Positions 34,806 to 44,901 of a stretch of 64,000 bases of DNA are shown here, one piece after another. Position numbers and translations under genes: made by a program. The notes beneath the pieces were generated by a model that worked only from the letters and a program-made list of their open reading frames with translations, was not told where the DNA came from and ran no database searches. The stretch is from Paenibacillus sp. V4I3 (GTDB lineage: Bacteria; Bacillota; Bacilli; Paenibacillales; NBRC-103111): assembly GCF_030817215.1 (NCBI RefSeq), contig NZ_JAUSZA010000001.1, forward strand, positions 202,501 to 266,500, written 5' to 3'. How positions within the stretch are numbered: position 1 is the first letter of the stretch; every line of letters starts with the position of its first letter.

Positions 34806-37800
34806 TTACTTGGCAGAAGGAGCAACTTGTATGATGGATGGATTAGCCTGCAACACAGCAAAGCTTTGAGACGCCCCGTTGGAGACTTTAAAAGAAGTGA
34901 AACCAAGCGTCGCTGCATCCGTACCCGAGACCGGCTTCGCTTTAAACTTCAATTCAATAATATCGCCGCTGGAGGTTATGGCGCCAGCCGCTCCCAGACT
35001 GGACGCGATAATCCTCACCTGACCCGGAATGTCCGTCTTCTGAGCGATGATCTGGAAGCCCGGTTTGAGCGAATCGGCGGAAACAAGTTCCACAGTGTTC
35101 GTCCCGAATTGCATGGTGAAATCCAATGCATACACCGATGAGTATTGGGAGGACGAAACATTGCTTAACCCTACCCGGTAGCTGAACTCCTGCCCCGAAT
35201 ATACGGTCGCAGGCCCGCTAAGCTTTGCGATCGGCAAGTCGGCAGGGATGCTCGTTTGGCCGCTAATGAAAATATACATGCTTCCATGAACCCCGCTGCC
35301 GTCTTTTGCGGTCGCGACAACCTTGACTACTCCGTTATTCTTCGCGGTCAGCAATCCGTCGGCGTCAATCATCGCCCGGCTCGAAGGCGTAATTCCGTCG
35401 CTTTCAAACACCTCCCAGGCAACCGACGGGTTTGTCGCATTGCCTGGAAGTACCAATGCCCGCAAGGACCGCGAGCCATTCTTCGACGTGATCGAGTTCA
35501 CTCCGCCAGCCGCAATTACCGAGATGGAGGACACCCGCACGAGAGCAACCGGAGCTTTGTCTATCAACCCGATCGACTCTTTCGGATTCCAACCGTCGGA
35601 GCCGCCAAGAGTGGATGCTATGGTATATTGTGCCGCTTCTTCCGCTGTCAATTGTGTCGACCAATTGACACGCCCAGCCGGGTTGGCTCCCGGTCCGTAA
35701 CTTAAGTATTCTGAAAAGCGGGCAGTCTTCGAACGGCCGGCAACCCATTCGTTCCAGCCTGTAGTCCGGATATGCTCCCCAAGGTAGTTATTGATATACG
35801 TCGTGCTGCCGTAATCTCTCCATGGTCTGCCGAGGTCTACAGTTCCGGCAGACGCATCTGCACTGGCAATCAGTTGATTGTTGATAAACACGTATCCCGG
35901 CTTGCCCATTTCCGTAGACGGTGCCGTCACATAACCGGGACCAACGCTTTGGATGATGTTGTTCTCTAATACGGCCGCGGAGCTTCCAAAAATAAAGTCA
36001 ACGGTTCCCTCAATGTGGCTGTTGACAAAATACTGCCGTCCTCTTTCGGTCTGCAGCGTATCCTGGTAACCTAACAGTTTCACGTTGCGGAAAATCCCCC
36101 GGTCGCCTTCGGCATAGAGCGCGACGGCTTGCCCTGCAGTCCGCCCGGCATTGTTCTGAACCGTCATATTTTCCAGCGTAAAGTCAGTTCCCGACGTCCT
36201 CAGCGTATAGCTGTTGCTTGTACCGAGCGGCTGTCCGTTCGGACCGATCGTGCTTGCGGAATCTCCATTGACAAGCACAGTCTCTTCCCGGCTTTCCCCG
36301 ATCATCGTGATCATTTTTTTCGTCGAAGGGACAAGCACCTTCTCGTTATAAATGCCGTTCTTCACTTTGATGATCGTAAGCCTCGTGTTGTTGTCCGGAA
36401 CGGCATTGACTGCATCCGCAATTGTGCTGAATTGCCCGCTTCCATCCTTGGCCACGGTGAATACTGCGCCCGGTACTGCCTTAACCGGCAAGGAATGATA
36501 GCTAAGACCTTTATCGTTGTGCGCCGCAACAGCGTAATAGTAAGCTGTATCATTAGCCAGCCCCTTATCAGTGAACGCCAGCCCAGCCACTTGATCGGCG
36601 ATAACCGAGAATGGTCCGTTCTTGCTGGTTGAGCGAACCACCTGGTAATCGCCAGCACCGCTGACCGCATTCCACGTCAACTGAATCTCCGTATTTCCCG
36701 GATCCGCTTTGATGCCAACCGGCACATCCGGCTGGCCGACGTTCAGTACGGGGCGAGCCGCTGCAACAGTGGATTCCAAGCCGGTACCCGACTCGTTTGC
36801 GGCAGATACTTTGTAGTAGTAAGGCTGACCGTTAACCAGCTTTGTGTCGGTGTAATTCGTTCCCGTCACATCTGCAGCGAGAATCATATATGGCCCCTCT
36901 ATGCTCGTGGCCCGTTTCAGCGTATAACGGTTGGCTTGTGCAGCCGGGGTCCAGCTCAGCGTTACTTGGGCGTCACCCGCCTCCGCCGTCAAGCTAGGCG
37001 TACCAATCTGTGCAAGGGCAACGCCGCTCACAGAAGCCGAGACTTCACTTTCTCCCGCTACATTCGTAGCCGTTACTGCGTAATATTCGGTTACGCCATC
37101 CGGCACGCCGCCCACCCGGTAAGCCAAGTCCGTAATATTGGAAGCGACGACCTCGAAGGGTCCCGATGGGCTGGCCGCTTTTTTCACCGTATAGAAATTT
37201 ACATTGTCCACGGCGTTCCAGCTCAAATCCAATTGCGAATCCCGGATCACCGTTTTCAGTCCTGTAGGTGCCGCAGGCTTTATAGCGGATGCCGACGGGG
37301 TTACTTGCACCTGATTGGAAGCAGCGGATTCTCCGCCAACTCCGTTGGCCGTAACGACGTAGTAATACGTCTTCTCGTTCGTTACTGTGTTATCAATAAA
37401 CGAAGCTGTCTGCGATTCAGATTGGATCGTTGTATAAGGGCCTCCATCCGTTTCGCTTCGCTTCACATTGTACGAGGTCGCCCCTTGTACATCCGGCCAT
37501 TTCAATTCAACAGCTTCATTGCCCGGTACCGCAACCAATCCCTTCGGAGAAGCTACCGGCTCCACATACACCTTCACGTTATCCCAATAGGGGCTGCCCG
37601 ATCCACTTCCCGGTGTGGAGAAATGAATACGGCCAATTCCCTTTGCTTGCGTATCGGCTAGAGCCGTGCTGAGGAAATCAATTTCCAGAGTCACCGCCGG
37701 AACATTATCTACATAAATCTTTGCTTTGCCCGTTTGAACGTTTGCTTCAATCTTGAAATTGATCCAACGGTTCAAAGGCGGCAGCTCATTTGTCACCTTG

Positions 37801-40691
37801 ACGTACGTACCGCCATTGTTGATGACGAACACATTATTGGTTCCATCCGCTTTGCGGATTTCCAAAGACAAAGGCGTCTTACCGCCATCCGGTGTCTGCA
37901 GCTGGAGCAGGCCGGCAGAGCCGATCATCGATTGCTGCATGTAATCCGCTTCGAGGATGACTGTACCCTTTTGCGGTGTAAAGGTCTTCGCAACTCTGGT
38001 GTTCACCGTGCCTGTATCAAAAAGCTGCATGACTTTGCCCGAGCTGTTCCCTGTACTCGTTCCAGGAACTGCCTGTGTAATCACTTTATTCGTGGCTGTC
38101 GCTGGAATCGGATTGACCAAGGTGTATCCGGCAGGCATTTCTCCAATGGTATCTCCTTCAAAATTGTCCTGAGCGAGCCAAATGACCTCAGGAGCACCTG
38201 TTGGAGTCGCGCTGGCCTCCGTTGAATCGAAGCTTTCGCCATTCGCATTTAACGCACTAATGACATAATAATACGTTTTACCCGTTACTAAGTTCGTATC
38301 GGTATAGGACGATGACGTCGCGTTTGGCATGATCGTTGTGTAAGGGCCGCCAGGGACGTCGCTTCGTTTGATGTTGTAGCTGGTTGCAGTGCTTACCGGG
38401 GACCAGCTCAGCACCGCTTTATTTTGTCCTGCCGTTGCCACTGGCGCCTGTGGAGGCGTCGGAAAGTCTGCGGCTAACGTATGAAGTTCCACGCCGCTGA
38501 ATAAAGAAGTGTTGTATTTATTAATGTCGTCTATCGTCTTGGAGGCGTCCACCGCTAACCCGATATAAACGGTTTCCGACATCGGAATGTCAACGGATGA
38601 GACCCGCTTCCAGTTCGTCTTGTCTGCGGATATCAGTCCTGTCAACTGGTTGCCAAGCCGAACGAGCTTAACCCAATACGGCGTATTGATGAAATCATCC
38701 GGCTCCGCCCTCGCAGAATCTCCGCCTGTCGCCGAACGGCTGATTATGACACCTTTCTTGCCAAATTTGACATAAGGAACCGCCATGAGTGCCATCTTGG
38801 AGGAAGGATCCAGCGTTTCCCGAATCATGACGCCTGCTTCGGCATTGTCATCCGTAGGAGTAACATGCTCGACTCGAGCGATGATTTCGCCGTTGCCTGT
38901 TAACGACTGATACGCGAAGTGGAACGCGTCGGCAGTGCCGCCGATATCCCCCGCAGCTTTGACCGTTACCGTCTGTGCGTTGCCTTCCAGCTGTGTATGG
39001 CCCGGGATGCCTACAGAACCAATATCTTGCGCTTGCCATGGAGTGATCGGACCGGTTTTGTTTACGTGGATAGCGACATTGTCCGATTGCGTCGAAAGTC
39101 CCGCGTTGTCCGTTGCGCGAACGACAAGGAAATGCGTGCCGTCCGTCACGTTATTCCAATCAAAGCTGTACGGTGCCGCCAAATCCTCCGCTATGGCAAT
39201 GCCATCAACAATGAATTCTACTTTGGCAATCCCGTCCTTATCAGAAGCAGAAGCCTCCACGGTTACATGGCTTCCAGCTTCTTTCAAGTTGTTGTTAACT
39301 GGGGATGTGATCGAGACAACTGGGTTATCCGTATTGTTGCCGCCCGCGTTTCCTTTGACAATCAAGCCATGAAGATACACCTCAAGGTTCGTATATCCTT
39401 CCGGAGACAAATTTACCCCGTTTCGATCATCCGGGTTTGCAGGGGACAAGCCCTTTTCCAATTCCCAAGCATCATCTATCCCGTCATGATCCTGATCGAC
39501 TACGGTTGAGACGACTGTCGGATAATCGGGATATCCGCCCACTTCAAGCGGGGAATTCATATACTGGCCGGTTCTGTTTTTCACGTCGTTCATGACCCGG
39601 GCATCGATCGCATCACGCTTTGGCAAAGTAGCCCCCGCACCTGCGAGGACATGATTGTACGCGTCCTGAGCAGATTCAGGCACGTAGCCGCCGGCGACCT
39701 GCGCGGGCTGAGACAGCTTCAAGGAAGGGTCTTGCACACTTTGCACGCCAAGCCAGTTGTCCGATGTGACCGCAGCGTCGCCATCCATAATATTTCCGCC
39801 TACGTACATCTTGCTCGGTGAAGTGAGTTCATTGAACAATTGATTGCGCACATTGTAATAAGTATTTGCGCCATATTTATAATAGTTATTACTCAGGTTG
39901 TACTGCCCTTCGCCGCCGGTGCCATATGCGGATAACAGGCCCCAATTGTAAATCACGTTGTTGGTCGACTCCACGATGTCATATTCTTTCTTGACCGTCG
40001 GGAATCTCGGGTTGCGGCTGAAGTTGTGGGCAACAAGGTTATGAAGGAAGCTTGCGTTGTTTCCTCCCCAGATGCCGCCGTAACCGTGACGCCCCTTTTG
40101 ATGCGTCGTCATCAGCATGCTTTCCTCCGCGATCGACCACTGCACCGTCGTGTTCTGATTGTCGTAAAGACTGAGCACCTCATCGACCGACCAGCTGAAG
40201 GAGCAGTGGTCGACGATGATGTTTTTGTGATAGCGAAAGCCGAAGGCATCGTCCTCGCTGGGATAACGATCGCCCAGGCGGAAACGCATATACCGGACAA
40301 TGACATTATCCGCCTCGACGGTCGTCGTGTAATCGGTTACAGTAATGCCGTCGCCGGGAGCGGTTTGTCCTGCGATGGTTAAGTTCGAGCCTGTAATTTT
40401 AAGGCTTTCCTTCAATCGGATCGTTCCTCCGACGCGGAAGACGATCGTCCGGTTGCTCTGGCTTACAGCGTCTCGCAGAGAGCCGGGAATTGGCGTTTCA
40501 TTGATCTTATAATCCGCGAGCGTTGTAATCTCATATACCGCTTGACCGCGCCCGCCGGTCACATATTTGCCTCCGCCTTCGGCGCCCGGAAATGCCGGCA
40601 GCGAACCCAATGCTGCTTCAGCGTGAGCACTTACAGGAATGGATGCGGCAAACATAGCTGCAACAAGAATTTGTGAAAACCATTTCTTCAT
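34806..40691 (-). CDS. Giant secreted PL1 pectate lyase - CE8 pectinesterase with C-terminal cohesin-like module
   Basis: ATG 40691, six bases after AAGGAGG, starts a clear signal peptide (MKKWFSQILVAAMFAASIPV), giving 1961 residues. The order is a PL1 beta-helix (about 30-440; FPGAEGGGKYVTGGRG, IIVDHCSFSWSVDE, HNFSRNPRFP) and a DQDHDGIDDAWE calcium repeat. An Ig-like domain, a DUF1349-like sandwich, FN3, a concanavalin-like domain and four FN3 follow. CE8 is at about 1380-1680 (VAKDGSGQFSTIADAV, GYQDTLQTERGRQYF, GTVDFIFGSSAAV, DLGRPWRDYG), then a Big2-like domain. The last about 150 residues (SGQEFSYRVGLSNV, VYALDFTMQFGTNTVEL) resemble a cohesin. It couples lyase and esterase in one chain; the cohesin-like end may bind the dockerin-like module of the neighbour. 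Confidence 0.93.
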   Translation of the reverse strand: MKKWFSQILVAAMFAASIPVSAHAEAALGSLPAFPGAEGGGKYVTGGRGQAVYEITTLADYKINETPIPGSLRDAVSQSNRTIVFRVGGTIRLKESLKITGSNLTIAGQTAPGDGITVTDYTTTVEADNVIVRYMRFRLGDRYPSEDDAFGFRYHKNIIVDHCSFSWSVDEVLSLYDNQNTTVQWSIAEESMLMTTHQKGRHGYGGIWGGNNASFLHNLVAHNFSRNPRFPTVKKEYDIVESTNNVIYNWGLLSAYGTGGEGQYNLSNNYYKYGANTYYNVRNQLFNELTSPSKMYVGGNIMDGDAAVTSDNWLGVQSVQDPSLKLSQPAQVAGGYVPESAQDAYNHVLAGAGATLPKRDAIDARVMNDVKNRTGQYMNSPLEVGGYPDYPTVVSTVVDQDHDGIDDAWELEKGLSPANPDDRNGVNLSPEGYTNLEVYLHGLIVKGNAGGNNTDNPVVSITSPVNNNLKEAGSHVTVEASASDKDGIAKVEFIVDGIAIAEDLAAPYSFDWNNVTDGTHFLVVRATDNAGLSTQSDNVAIHVNKTGPITPWQAQDIGSVGIPGHTQLEGNAQTVTVKAAGDIGGTADAFHFAYQSLTGNGEIIARVEHVTPTDDNAEAGVMIRETLDPSSKMALMAVPYVKFGKKGVIISRSATGGDSARAEPDDFINTPYWVKLVRLGNQLTGLISADKTNWKRVSSVDIPMSETVYIGLAVDASKTIDDINKYNTSLFSGVELHTLAADFPTPPQAPVATAGQNKAVLSWSPVSTATSYNIKRSDVPGGPYTTIMPNATSSSYTDTNLVTGKTYYYVISALNANGESFDSTEASATPTGAPEVIWLAQDNFEGDTIGEMPAGYTLVNPIPATATNKVITQAVPGTSTGNSSGKVMQLFDTGTVNTRVAKTFTPQKGTVILEADYMQQSMIGSAGLLQLQTPDGGKTPLSLEIRKADGTNNVFVINNGGTYVKVTNELPPLNRWINFKIEANVQTGKAKIYVDNVPAVTLEIDFLSTALADTQAKGIGRIHFSTPGSGSGSPYWDNVKVYVEPVASPKGLVAVPGNEAVELKWPDVQGATSYNVKRSETDGGPYTTIQSESQTASFIDNTVTNEKTYYYVVTANGVGGESAASNQVQVTPSASAIKPAAPTGLKTVIRDSQLDLSWNAVDNVNFYTVKKAASPSGPFEVVASNITDLAYRVGGVPDGVTEYYAVTATNVAGESEVSASVSGVALAQIGTPSLTAEAGDAQVTLSWTPAAQANRYTLKRATSIEGPYMILAADVTGTNYTDTKLVNGQPYYYKVSAANESGTGLESTVAAARPVLNVGQPDVPVGIKADPGNTEIQLTWNAVSGAGDYQVVRSTSKNGPFSVIADQVAGLAFTDKGLANDTAYYYAVAAHNDKGLSYHSLPVKAVPGAVFTVAKDGSGQFSTIADAVNAVPDNNTRLTIIKVKNGIYNEKVLVPSTKKMITMIGESREETVLVNGDSASTIGPNGQPLGTSNSYTLRTSGTDFTLENMTVQNNAGRTAGQAVALYAEGDRGIFRNVKLLGYQDTLQTERGRQYFVNSHIEGTVDFIFGSSAAVLENNIIQSVGPGYVTAPSTEMGKPGYVFINNQLIASADASAGTVDLGRPWRDYGSTTYINNYLGEHIRTTGWNEWVAGRSKTARFSEYLSYGPGANPAGRVNWSTQLTAEEAAQYTIASTLGGSDGWNPKESIGLIDKAPVALVRVSSISVIAAGGVNSITSKNGSRSLRALVLPGNATNPSVAWEVFESDGITPSSRAMIDADGLLTAKNNGVVKVVATAKDGSGVHGSMYIFISGQTSIPADLPIAKLSGPATVYSGQEFSYRVGLSNVSSSQYSSVYALDFTMQFGTNTVELVSADSLKPGFQIIAQKTDIPGQVRIIASSLGAAGAITSSGDIIELKFKAKPVSGTDAATLGFTSFKVSNGASQSFAVLQANPSIIQVAPSAK

Positions 40692-40815
40692 AACGTGCCT
40701 CCTTAGAGTTTTGTGGAGCAAAACTGACTTCGTAAGCATATCCTAATCGATGAATATGATCAGGAATGCCCCCGATCAGGGTTCGGGGAACACTCCTATC
40801 TTCCTAAAGGATGGG

Positions 40816-42330
40816 TTACTTCTTCTTGATTTTCTCGTATGCCTCCTTGTACTCCGTTATCAGCTTCTCGCCGCCGGCCTTTTTCCACTTCTCGATCTCG
40901 GCCTTCCAGCCTGCCTCGTCAATCTTGCCCATAATAAATTTCGTTTCGGCATCGGTCATGATCTGTTCAAGCTCCTTGCCCTTTTCCAAGTAGGTTGCGG
41001 AAGTGAGCGTCAGCGCCGGATTGGGAACAACAAACTTCTCGTTATCCCTGCCGATTTGTTGATTTTTACGGAACAGATCGGGCTGTTTCATCGGCTTGGC
41101 AATGTTGTACCACTCATTTCGTTGAGGAAGATTATCCCGATAAGGCTTTACTTCCTTCGCATCCGCATCCCGGTTTAACGGCAAGGTAACGTCTCCGCCG
41201 TCTTGCCAATGCCTGCCTTCAATTCCTTTAACCAAGAGTGTCGCCATTGGCGGATCCATCAGTTTGTCCATGAATGCCAGTACTTTTTTCATTTCTGCTT
41301 CCGTTTTCACAGAGCTTTTCGGAATAGCCAAGAAGCCATTGTTTCCGCTTTCTCCCGGTATTCTTTTGCCATTCGGGCCTTCAAAAGAAGCGTTGTCGAT
41401 AACGGCGTTCGGTACGACCTTAACAATCTTATCCTGCCAGCTCTGAGCATTGCCTCCAGAAATTCGGATCGCGGCACGCCCGGTTTCATAAGCCTTATCG
41501 ATCTCAGAGACATCGACTACGGCAAAGTCTTGGTTGATCAGCTTTTCGTCATAAAGACGTTTGAAGAACTTCAACGTATCGAAGAAGGACGCGGTCATGA
41601 ATTCGGGAGTAAAGGATCCATTCTCGTACATCCACTTGTTCGGACCGCCATTCATCACCGAGAACCGGGTCAGCGTTGAATCTGCATTTAGGTTGTATTT
41701 CTTCTCCATCATAAATCCGTAGGTGTCGTTCTTCCCGTTCTTGTCGGGATCGCCCAGCGTCATTGCTTTGATTACGTTATACCAATCATCCAGAGACTTC
41801 GGCACCTTGAGACCGGCAGCGTCAAACCAGTCCTTCCGGTAATGGACGACGGAACGGCCCAAATCGCGGAACAAAGGGACGCCGTAAATTTTTCCTTCTA
41901 CGGAAATATTATCGAAAAACACCGGATTTTGCGCTGACAAGTTTTTGTAATCTTTCAGGAATGGGCCGATTTCCCAGAACAGATTTTCTTTCAATGATCC
42001 GATGGCTGTCGGATTGTAGCTGAGCTTGATCAGCTTCGGAAGCTCGCCGGAAGCGATCATGACATTAACCTTCTCGTCGTAGGCTGATTGAGGAATCCAC
42101 TGGAATTGCAGATCGGTATTCGTGTACTGCTCCATCGCTTTTTCCATATCGTTGTCGTTCGCGGGAGTTTCCCCTACCTGGTTAATGACGATTGAAATTG
42201 GGAAGGGCTTGCTATCCGTTTCCTTCACGACTTCTGTATTGCCCACTTCCTTGTCGCCGCCGCAGGCCGACAGCATCACCGATGCAAGCAGCACTGTGCT
42301 CATTCCTAATGCAACCTTTTGCTTGTTCAT
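40816..42330 (-). CDS. Sugar ABC transporter solute-binding lipoprotein 1
   Basis: The 504-residue lipoprotein has lipobox LLASVMLSACGG (Cys at about 23) and is a family 1 extracellular binding protein of the type found with LplB/LplC permeases. Segments GVPLFRDLGRSVVHYRKDWFD and LGDPDKNGKNDTYGFM are typical of these oligosaccharide-binding proteins. ATG 42330 follows AAGGGG. It is the last transport gene before the giant pectinases and is a close paralogue of the protein at 46064. The likely ligand is an unsaturated or branched pectic oligosaccharide. Confidence 0.93.
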   Translation of the reverse strand: MNKQKVALGMSTVLLASVMLSACGGDKEVGNTEVVKETDSKPFPISIVINQVGETPANDNDMEKAMEQYTNTDLQFQWIPQSAYDEKVNVMIASGELPKLIKLSYNPTAIGSLKENLFWEIGPFLKDYKNLSAQNPVFFDNISVEGKIYGVPLFRDLGRSVVHYRKDWFDAAGLKVPKSLDDWYNVIKAMTLGDPDKNGKNDTYGFMMEKKYNLNADSTLTRFSVMNGGPNKWMYENGSFTPEFMTASFFDTLKFFKRLYDEKLINQDFAVVDVSEIDKAYETGRAAIRISGGNAQSWQDKIVKVVPNAVIDNASFEGPNGKRIPGESGNNGFLAIPKSSVKTEAEMKKVLAFMDKLMDPPMATLLVKGIEGRHWQDGGDVTLPLNRDADAKEVKPYRDNLPQRNEWYNIAKPMKQPDLFRKNQQIGRDNEKFVVPNPALTLTSATYLEKGKELEQIMTDAETKFIMGKIDEAGWKAEIEKWKKAGGEKLITEYKEAYEKIKKK

Positions 42331-42398
42331 AGTTCTACCCCTTCGTTATGAAATGTTATTTAAAACCTAGCCCTCATAGTCATCCTAAGAAAGATAAG

Positions 42399-43964
42399 TT
42401 ATAAACCGATGTATTCGAAATAGTCAAAATCCGCATGGTTAACGCTGGACTCACCATTACTGCTAGCGAAGAGACCGATGTACGCTCCTGTGAAGCCCCC
42501 CGCCGTATCTGTGCTGAGAATGGTGCCGTCTATATCTTCCGCCAAGTGCTGCCACTGCTCAGCCTCCGCTGCATAATCGAAACGAAGGGACTGTCCGATC
42601 GCTTCCACCCTCAAATAAAGCTGGCTCGTATCGATGCTCCGCCTTGCAAGCACCATTTCCTCGCCGGCAATCCTGCTCACAAGGCGAACTTCCCTCTGAG
42701 ATTCATCATCCAAGCCGCATTCCAAACGATATTGAAAATTATGGTTTTGTAATAACACCAAACCGGCTCTTTCCTTAATCGTACCCGGCGCAAATTCTAG
42801 CTTCGTCCGCACGGCATAGGAAATATCCTGCTGCCGACGGCCTACAAAGCTTGGATTGCAAACCTCGGATATCGACTCTGGTTTAAGCCTCAGCCTTAGA
42901 TAACCCGGACGCTCGCTTAAGCTCCAAAACTCTCCTCTCGGAGTCCGGATGAAATTCCATCTGTGCTCCAATACCGGAGCATCAAAATGATCACAAGCAG
43001 GTAATGCAGGCCACCTTGCTTCGGGCAAATTCGGCTTTGGCATCTCCCATTCAATGATTCCTTTACCCGGATTCACTAACGGCCAATCGTCCTCCCAATT
43101 CATGGAAACGAGGAACGTTTCACGCCCCATGTTACGGTAATATCCCCCATACGGCCGGGAAGCCAAACATACCATCCACCACTCCCCAGTCTGCGTTCGA
43201 ACAAGATCCGCATGGCCTACATTTACAATACCGTGCTGTTTGCCAAGATGCCGATGCGTCAAGATCGGATTCCGTTTGCATACCTCATAAGGTCCGGTTA
43301 GCGATTCGCTCCGTGCAATGGTAACTGCATGAGTAAAGCCCGTTCCTCCCTCAGCAATAAGCAAATAGTAGTACCCGCCCACTTTGTAAAGATGCGGGGC
43401 TTCTTGTGCGTGAGCTTGCTTCAGCGCCCCGTCCCACAGACTAAGTTTCGGACCGACCAACTGTTTCGTCTCCAAATCCAGCTCCTGAAGCCAAATCTCC
43501 ATATGCTTCAGATATTGCTGTCCGCTCGGCGGCACCCGGTTTCCTGTATAGTAGACCTTGCCGTCATCATCGAAGAACAAGGAAGGATCAATCCCAGGCG
43601 CATCATCCAACCAATACGGATCCGACCATGGTCCGGCAGGGTCTGTGGCCGTAACGAAGAAATTTTCGCGCCCGCCGGGAACTCTCTCCGTAAGCGTCGT
43701 AATCATATAGAAAACACCTTCATGATATCTTAACGTGGGGGCATAGATCCCCCGAGAAGCTGGAATACCATCCAGATTGAGCTGCGACGGCCGATCGAGC
43801 ACATGTCCGATCTGACGCCAATGAACTAAGTCCTTGCTGTGGAAGATTGGGACACCGGGAAAATATTCGAAAGTCGATGTGACCATGTAATAATCCTCCC
43901 TCACCCTACAGATGGAAGGATCAGGGTAAAACCCGGCAAGAATCGGATTGCGAAACGTTTCCAT
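42399..43964 (-). CDS. Intracellular GH43 beta-xylosidase/arabinofuranosidase
   Basis: The 521-residue protein has no signal peptide. The propeller domain (1-315) has the GH43 acids in FYPDPSICR, GIDPSLFFDDDG and AQEAPHLYKVGG. A C-terminal concanavalin-like sandwich (about 325-520) ends HADFDYFEYIGL. It differs from the second GH43 at 17163 in most positions outside the motifs, so the two probably act on different linkages. It sits between the permeases and the binding protein in one operon, which suggests action on the imported oligosaccharides. Confidence 0.92.
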   Translation of the reverse strand: METFRNPILAGFYPDPSICRVREDYYMVTSTFEYFPGVPIFHSKDLVHWRQIGHVLDRPSQLNLDGIPASRGIYAPTLRYHEGVFYMITTLTERVPGGRENFFVTATDPAGPWSDPYWLDDAPGIDPSLFFDDDGKVYYTGNRVPPSGQQYLKHMEIWLQELDLETKQLVGPKLSLWDGALKQAHAQEAPHLYKVGGYYYLLIAEGGTGFTHAVTIARSESLTGPYEVCKRNPILTHRHLGKQHGIVNVGHADLVRTQTGEWWMVCLASRPYGGYYRNMGRETFLVSMNWEDDWPLVNPGKGIIEWEMPKPNLPEARWPALPACDHFDAPVLEHRWNFIRTPRGEFWSLSERPGYLRLRLKPESISEVCNPSFVGRRQQDISYAVRTKLEFAPGTIKERAGLVLLQNHNFQYRLECGLDDESQREVRLVSRIAGEEMVLARRSIDTSQLYLRVEAIGQSLRFDYAAEAEQWQHLAEDIDGTILSTDTAGGFTGAYIGLFASSNGESSVNHADFDYFEYIGL

Positions 43965-43996
43965 TCAACTACTCCCTTCTATTTAGTAAAAACGCT

Positions 43997-44869
43997 CTAT
44001 CCCTTCACCGAACCCAGGAGCACACCCTTCGTAAAATGCTTCTGCAAGAACGGGTATACAAACAGAATCGGAACGGTAGCAAATACAATAACAGCCATAC
44101 GAATGGTTAAGGGCTGAATCTGGGCTTCATCGATACTTGCATCGCCGATCCGGCTTTGCGCTAAAATAACGATCTCCCGCAGGAGCACCTGAATAGGCCA
44201 TTTCGTATTATCGTTGATATACAGAATAGCATTGAAAAATTGATTCCAATGAGACACCGCATAGAAAAGAGCGAATGTGGCCATGGCCGGCATCGATAAA
44301 GGGAGAACGATACGGAATAATACACCCAGATCGCTGCATCCGTCGATTTTCGCCGAATCCTCCAAACCATCCGGTATTTGTTGAAAAAAGTTTTTAAGCA
44401 CGATGAGATTGAAGCCACTAATTGCGCTTGGAATCATCAAAGCCCACAGTGTATTGGTTAAACCCAGCGCTTTTACTATAAAATAAGTGGGGATCAACCC
44501 GCCTCCGAACAACATCGTAAACAATACGGCTAGCAAAATGTATTTTCTGCCCCGGATATGCGACTTCGATAGCGGGTAGGCCATCAGTGATGTTAACAGC
44601 AGATTAATGAAGGTGCCTACAACTGTGATGTAAATAGAAACCATTAAACTTCTGACCAACGTATTTGTTGAGAAAATGTATCGGTAGGAGGCAAGGGACC
44701 ATTCCTTGGGAAACAAAATGATGCCCCCTCTTGCTACCTCCTCCGGACTGGTGAAAGAAACCGCCAGAATATATAGAAACGGCAGTCCGCAAGCAACAGA
44801 GAAGATGAGTAAGAAGCTGTAGTTAAAAATATCAAATAGGCGGTTGCCTAAAGTTTTATCGTATGTCAT
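43997..44869 (-). CDS. Sugar ABC transporter permease (LplC/CUT1 type)
   Basis: The start ATG 44869 follows AGGAGG and gives 290 residues (MTYDKTLGNRLFDIFNYSF) with six membrane helices. The EAA-type loop that docks the ATPase is DSAKIDGCSDLGVLFRIVLP. The C-terminus FVYPFLQKHFTKGVLLGSVKG is characteristic of LplC-like permeases. It works with the upstream permease and one of the two binding proteins. No ATPase gene is present, so a shared MsmX-type ATPase is likely, as known for such Bacillales importers. Confidence 0.95.
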   Translation of the reverse strand: MTYDKTLGNRLFDIFNYSFLLIFSVACGLPFLYILAVSFTSPEEVARGGIILFPKEWSLASYRYIFSTNTLVRSLMVSIYITVVGTFINLLLTSLMAYPLSKSHIRGRKYILLAVLFTMLFGGGLIPTYFIVKALGLTNTLWALMIPSAISGFNLIVLKNFFQQIPDGLEDSAKIDGCSDLGVLFRIVLPLSMPAMATFALFYAVSHWNQFFNAILYINDNTKWPIQVLLREIVILAQSRIGDASIDEAQIQPLTIRMAVIVFATVPILFVYPFLQKHFTKGVLLGSVKG

Positions 44870-44901
44870 TGCGATGTCCTCCTTTTTTGAAACAAACGGT
44901 A

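Noticed and set aside
28065-40691. CRISPR-like or insertion-element repeats in the giant pectinase genes
   Set aside because: All repeats are in frame and encode FN3 or Ig-like domains of secreted proteins; no spacers, terminal inverted repeats or transposase.
43950-43976. cre-like sequence around the GH43 start codon (GGAAACGTTTCGC)
   Set aside because: It deviates in both last consensus positions and lies on the coding start; likely chance.
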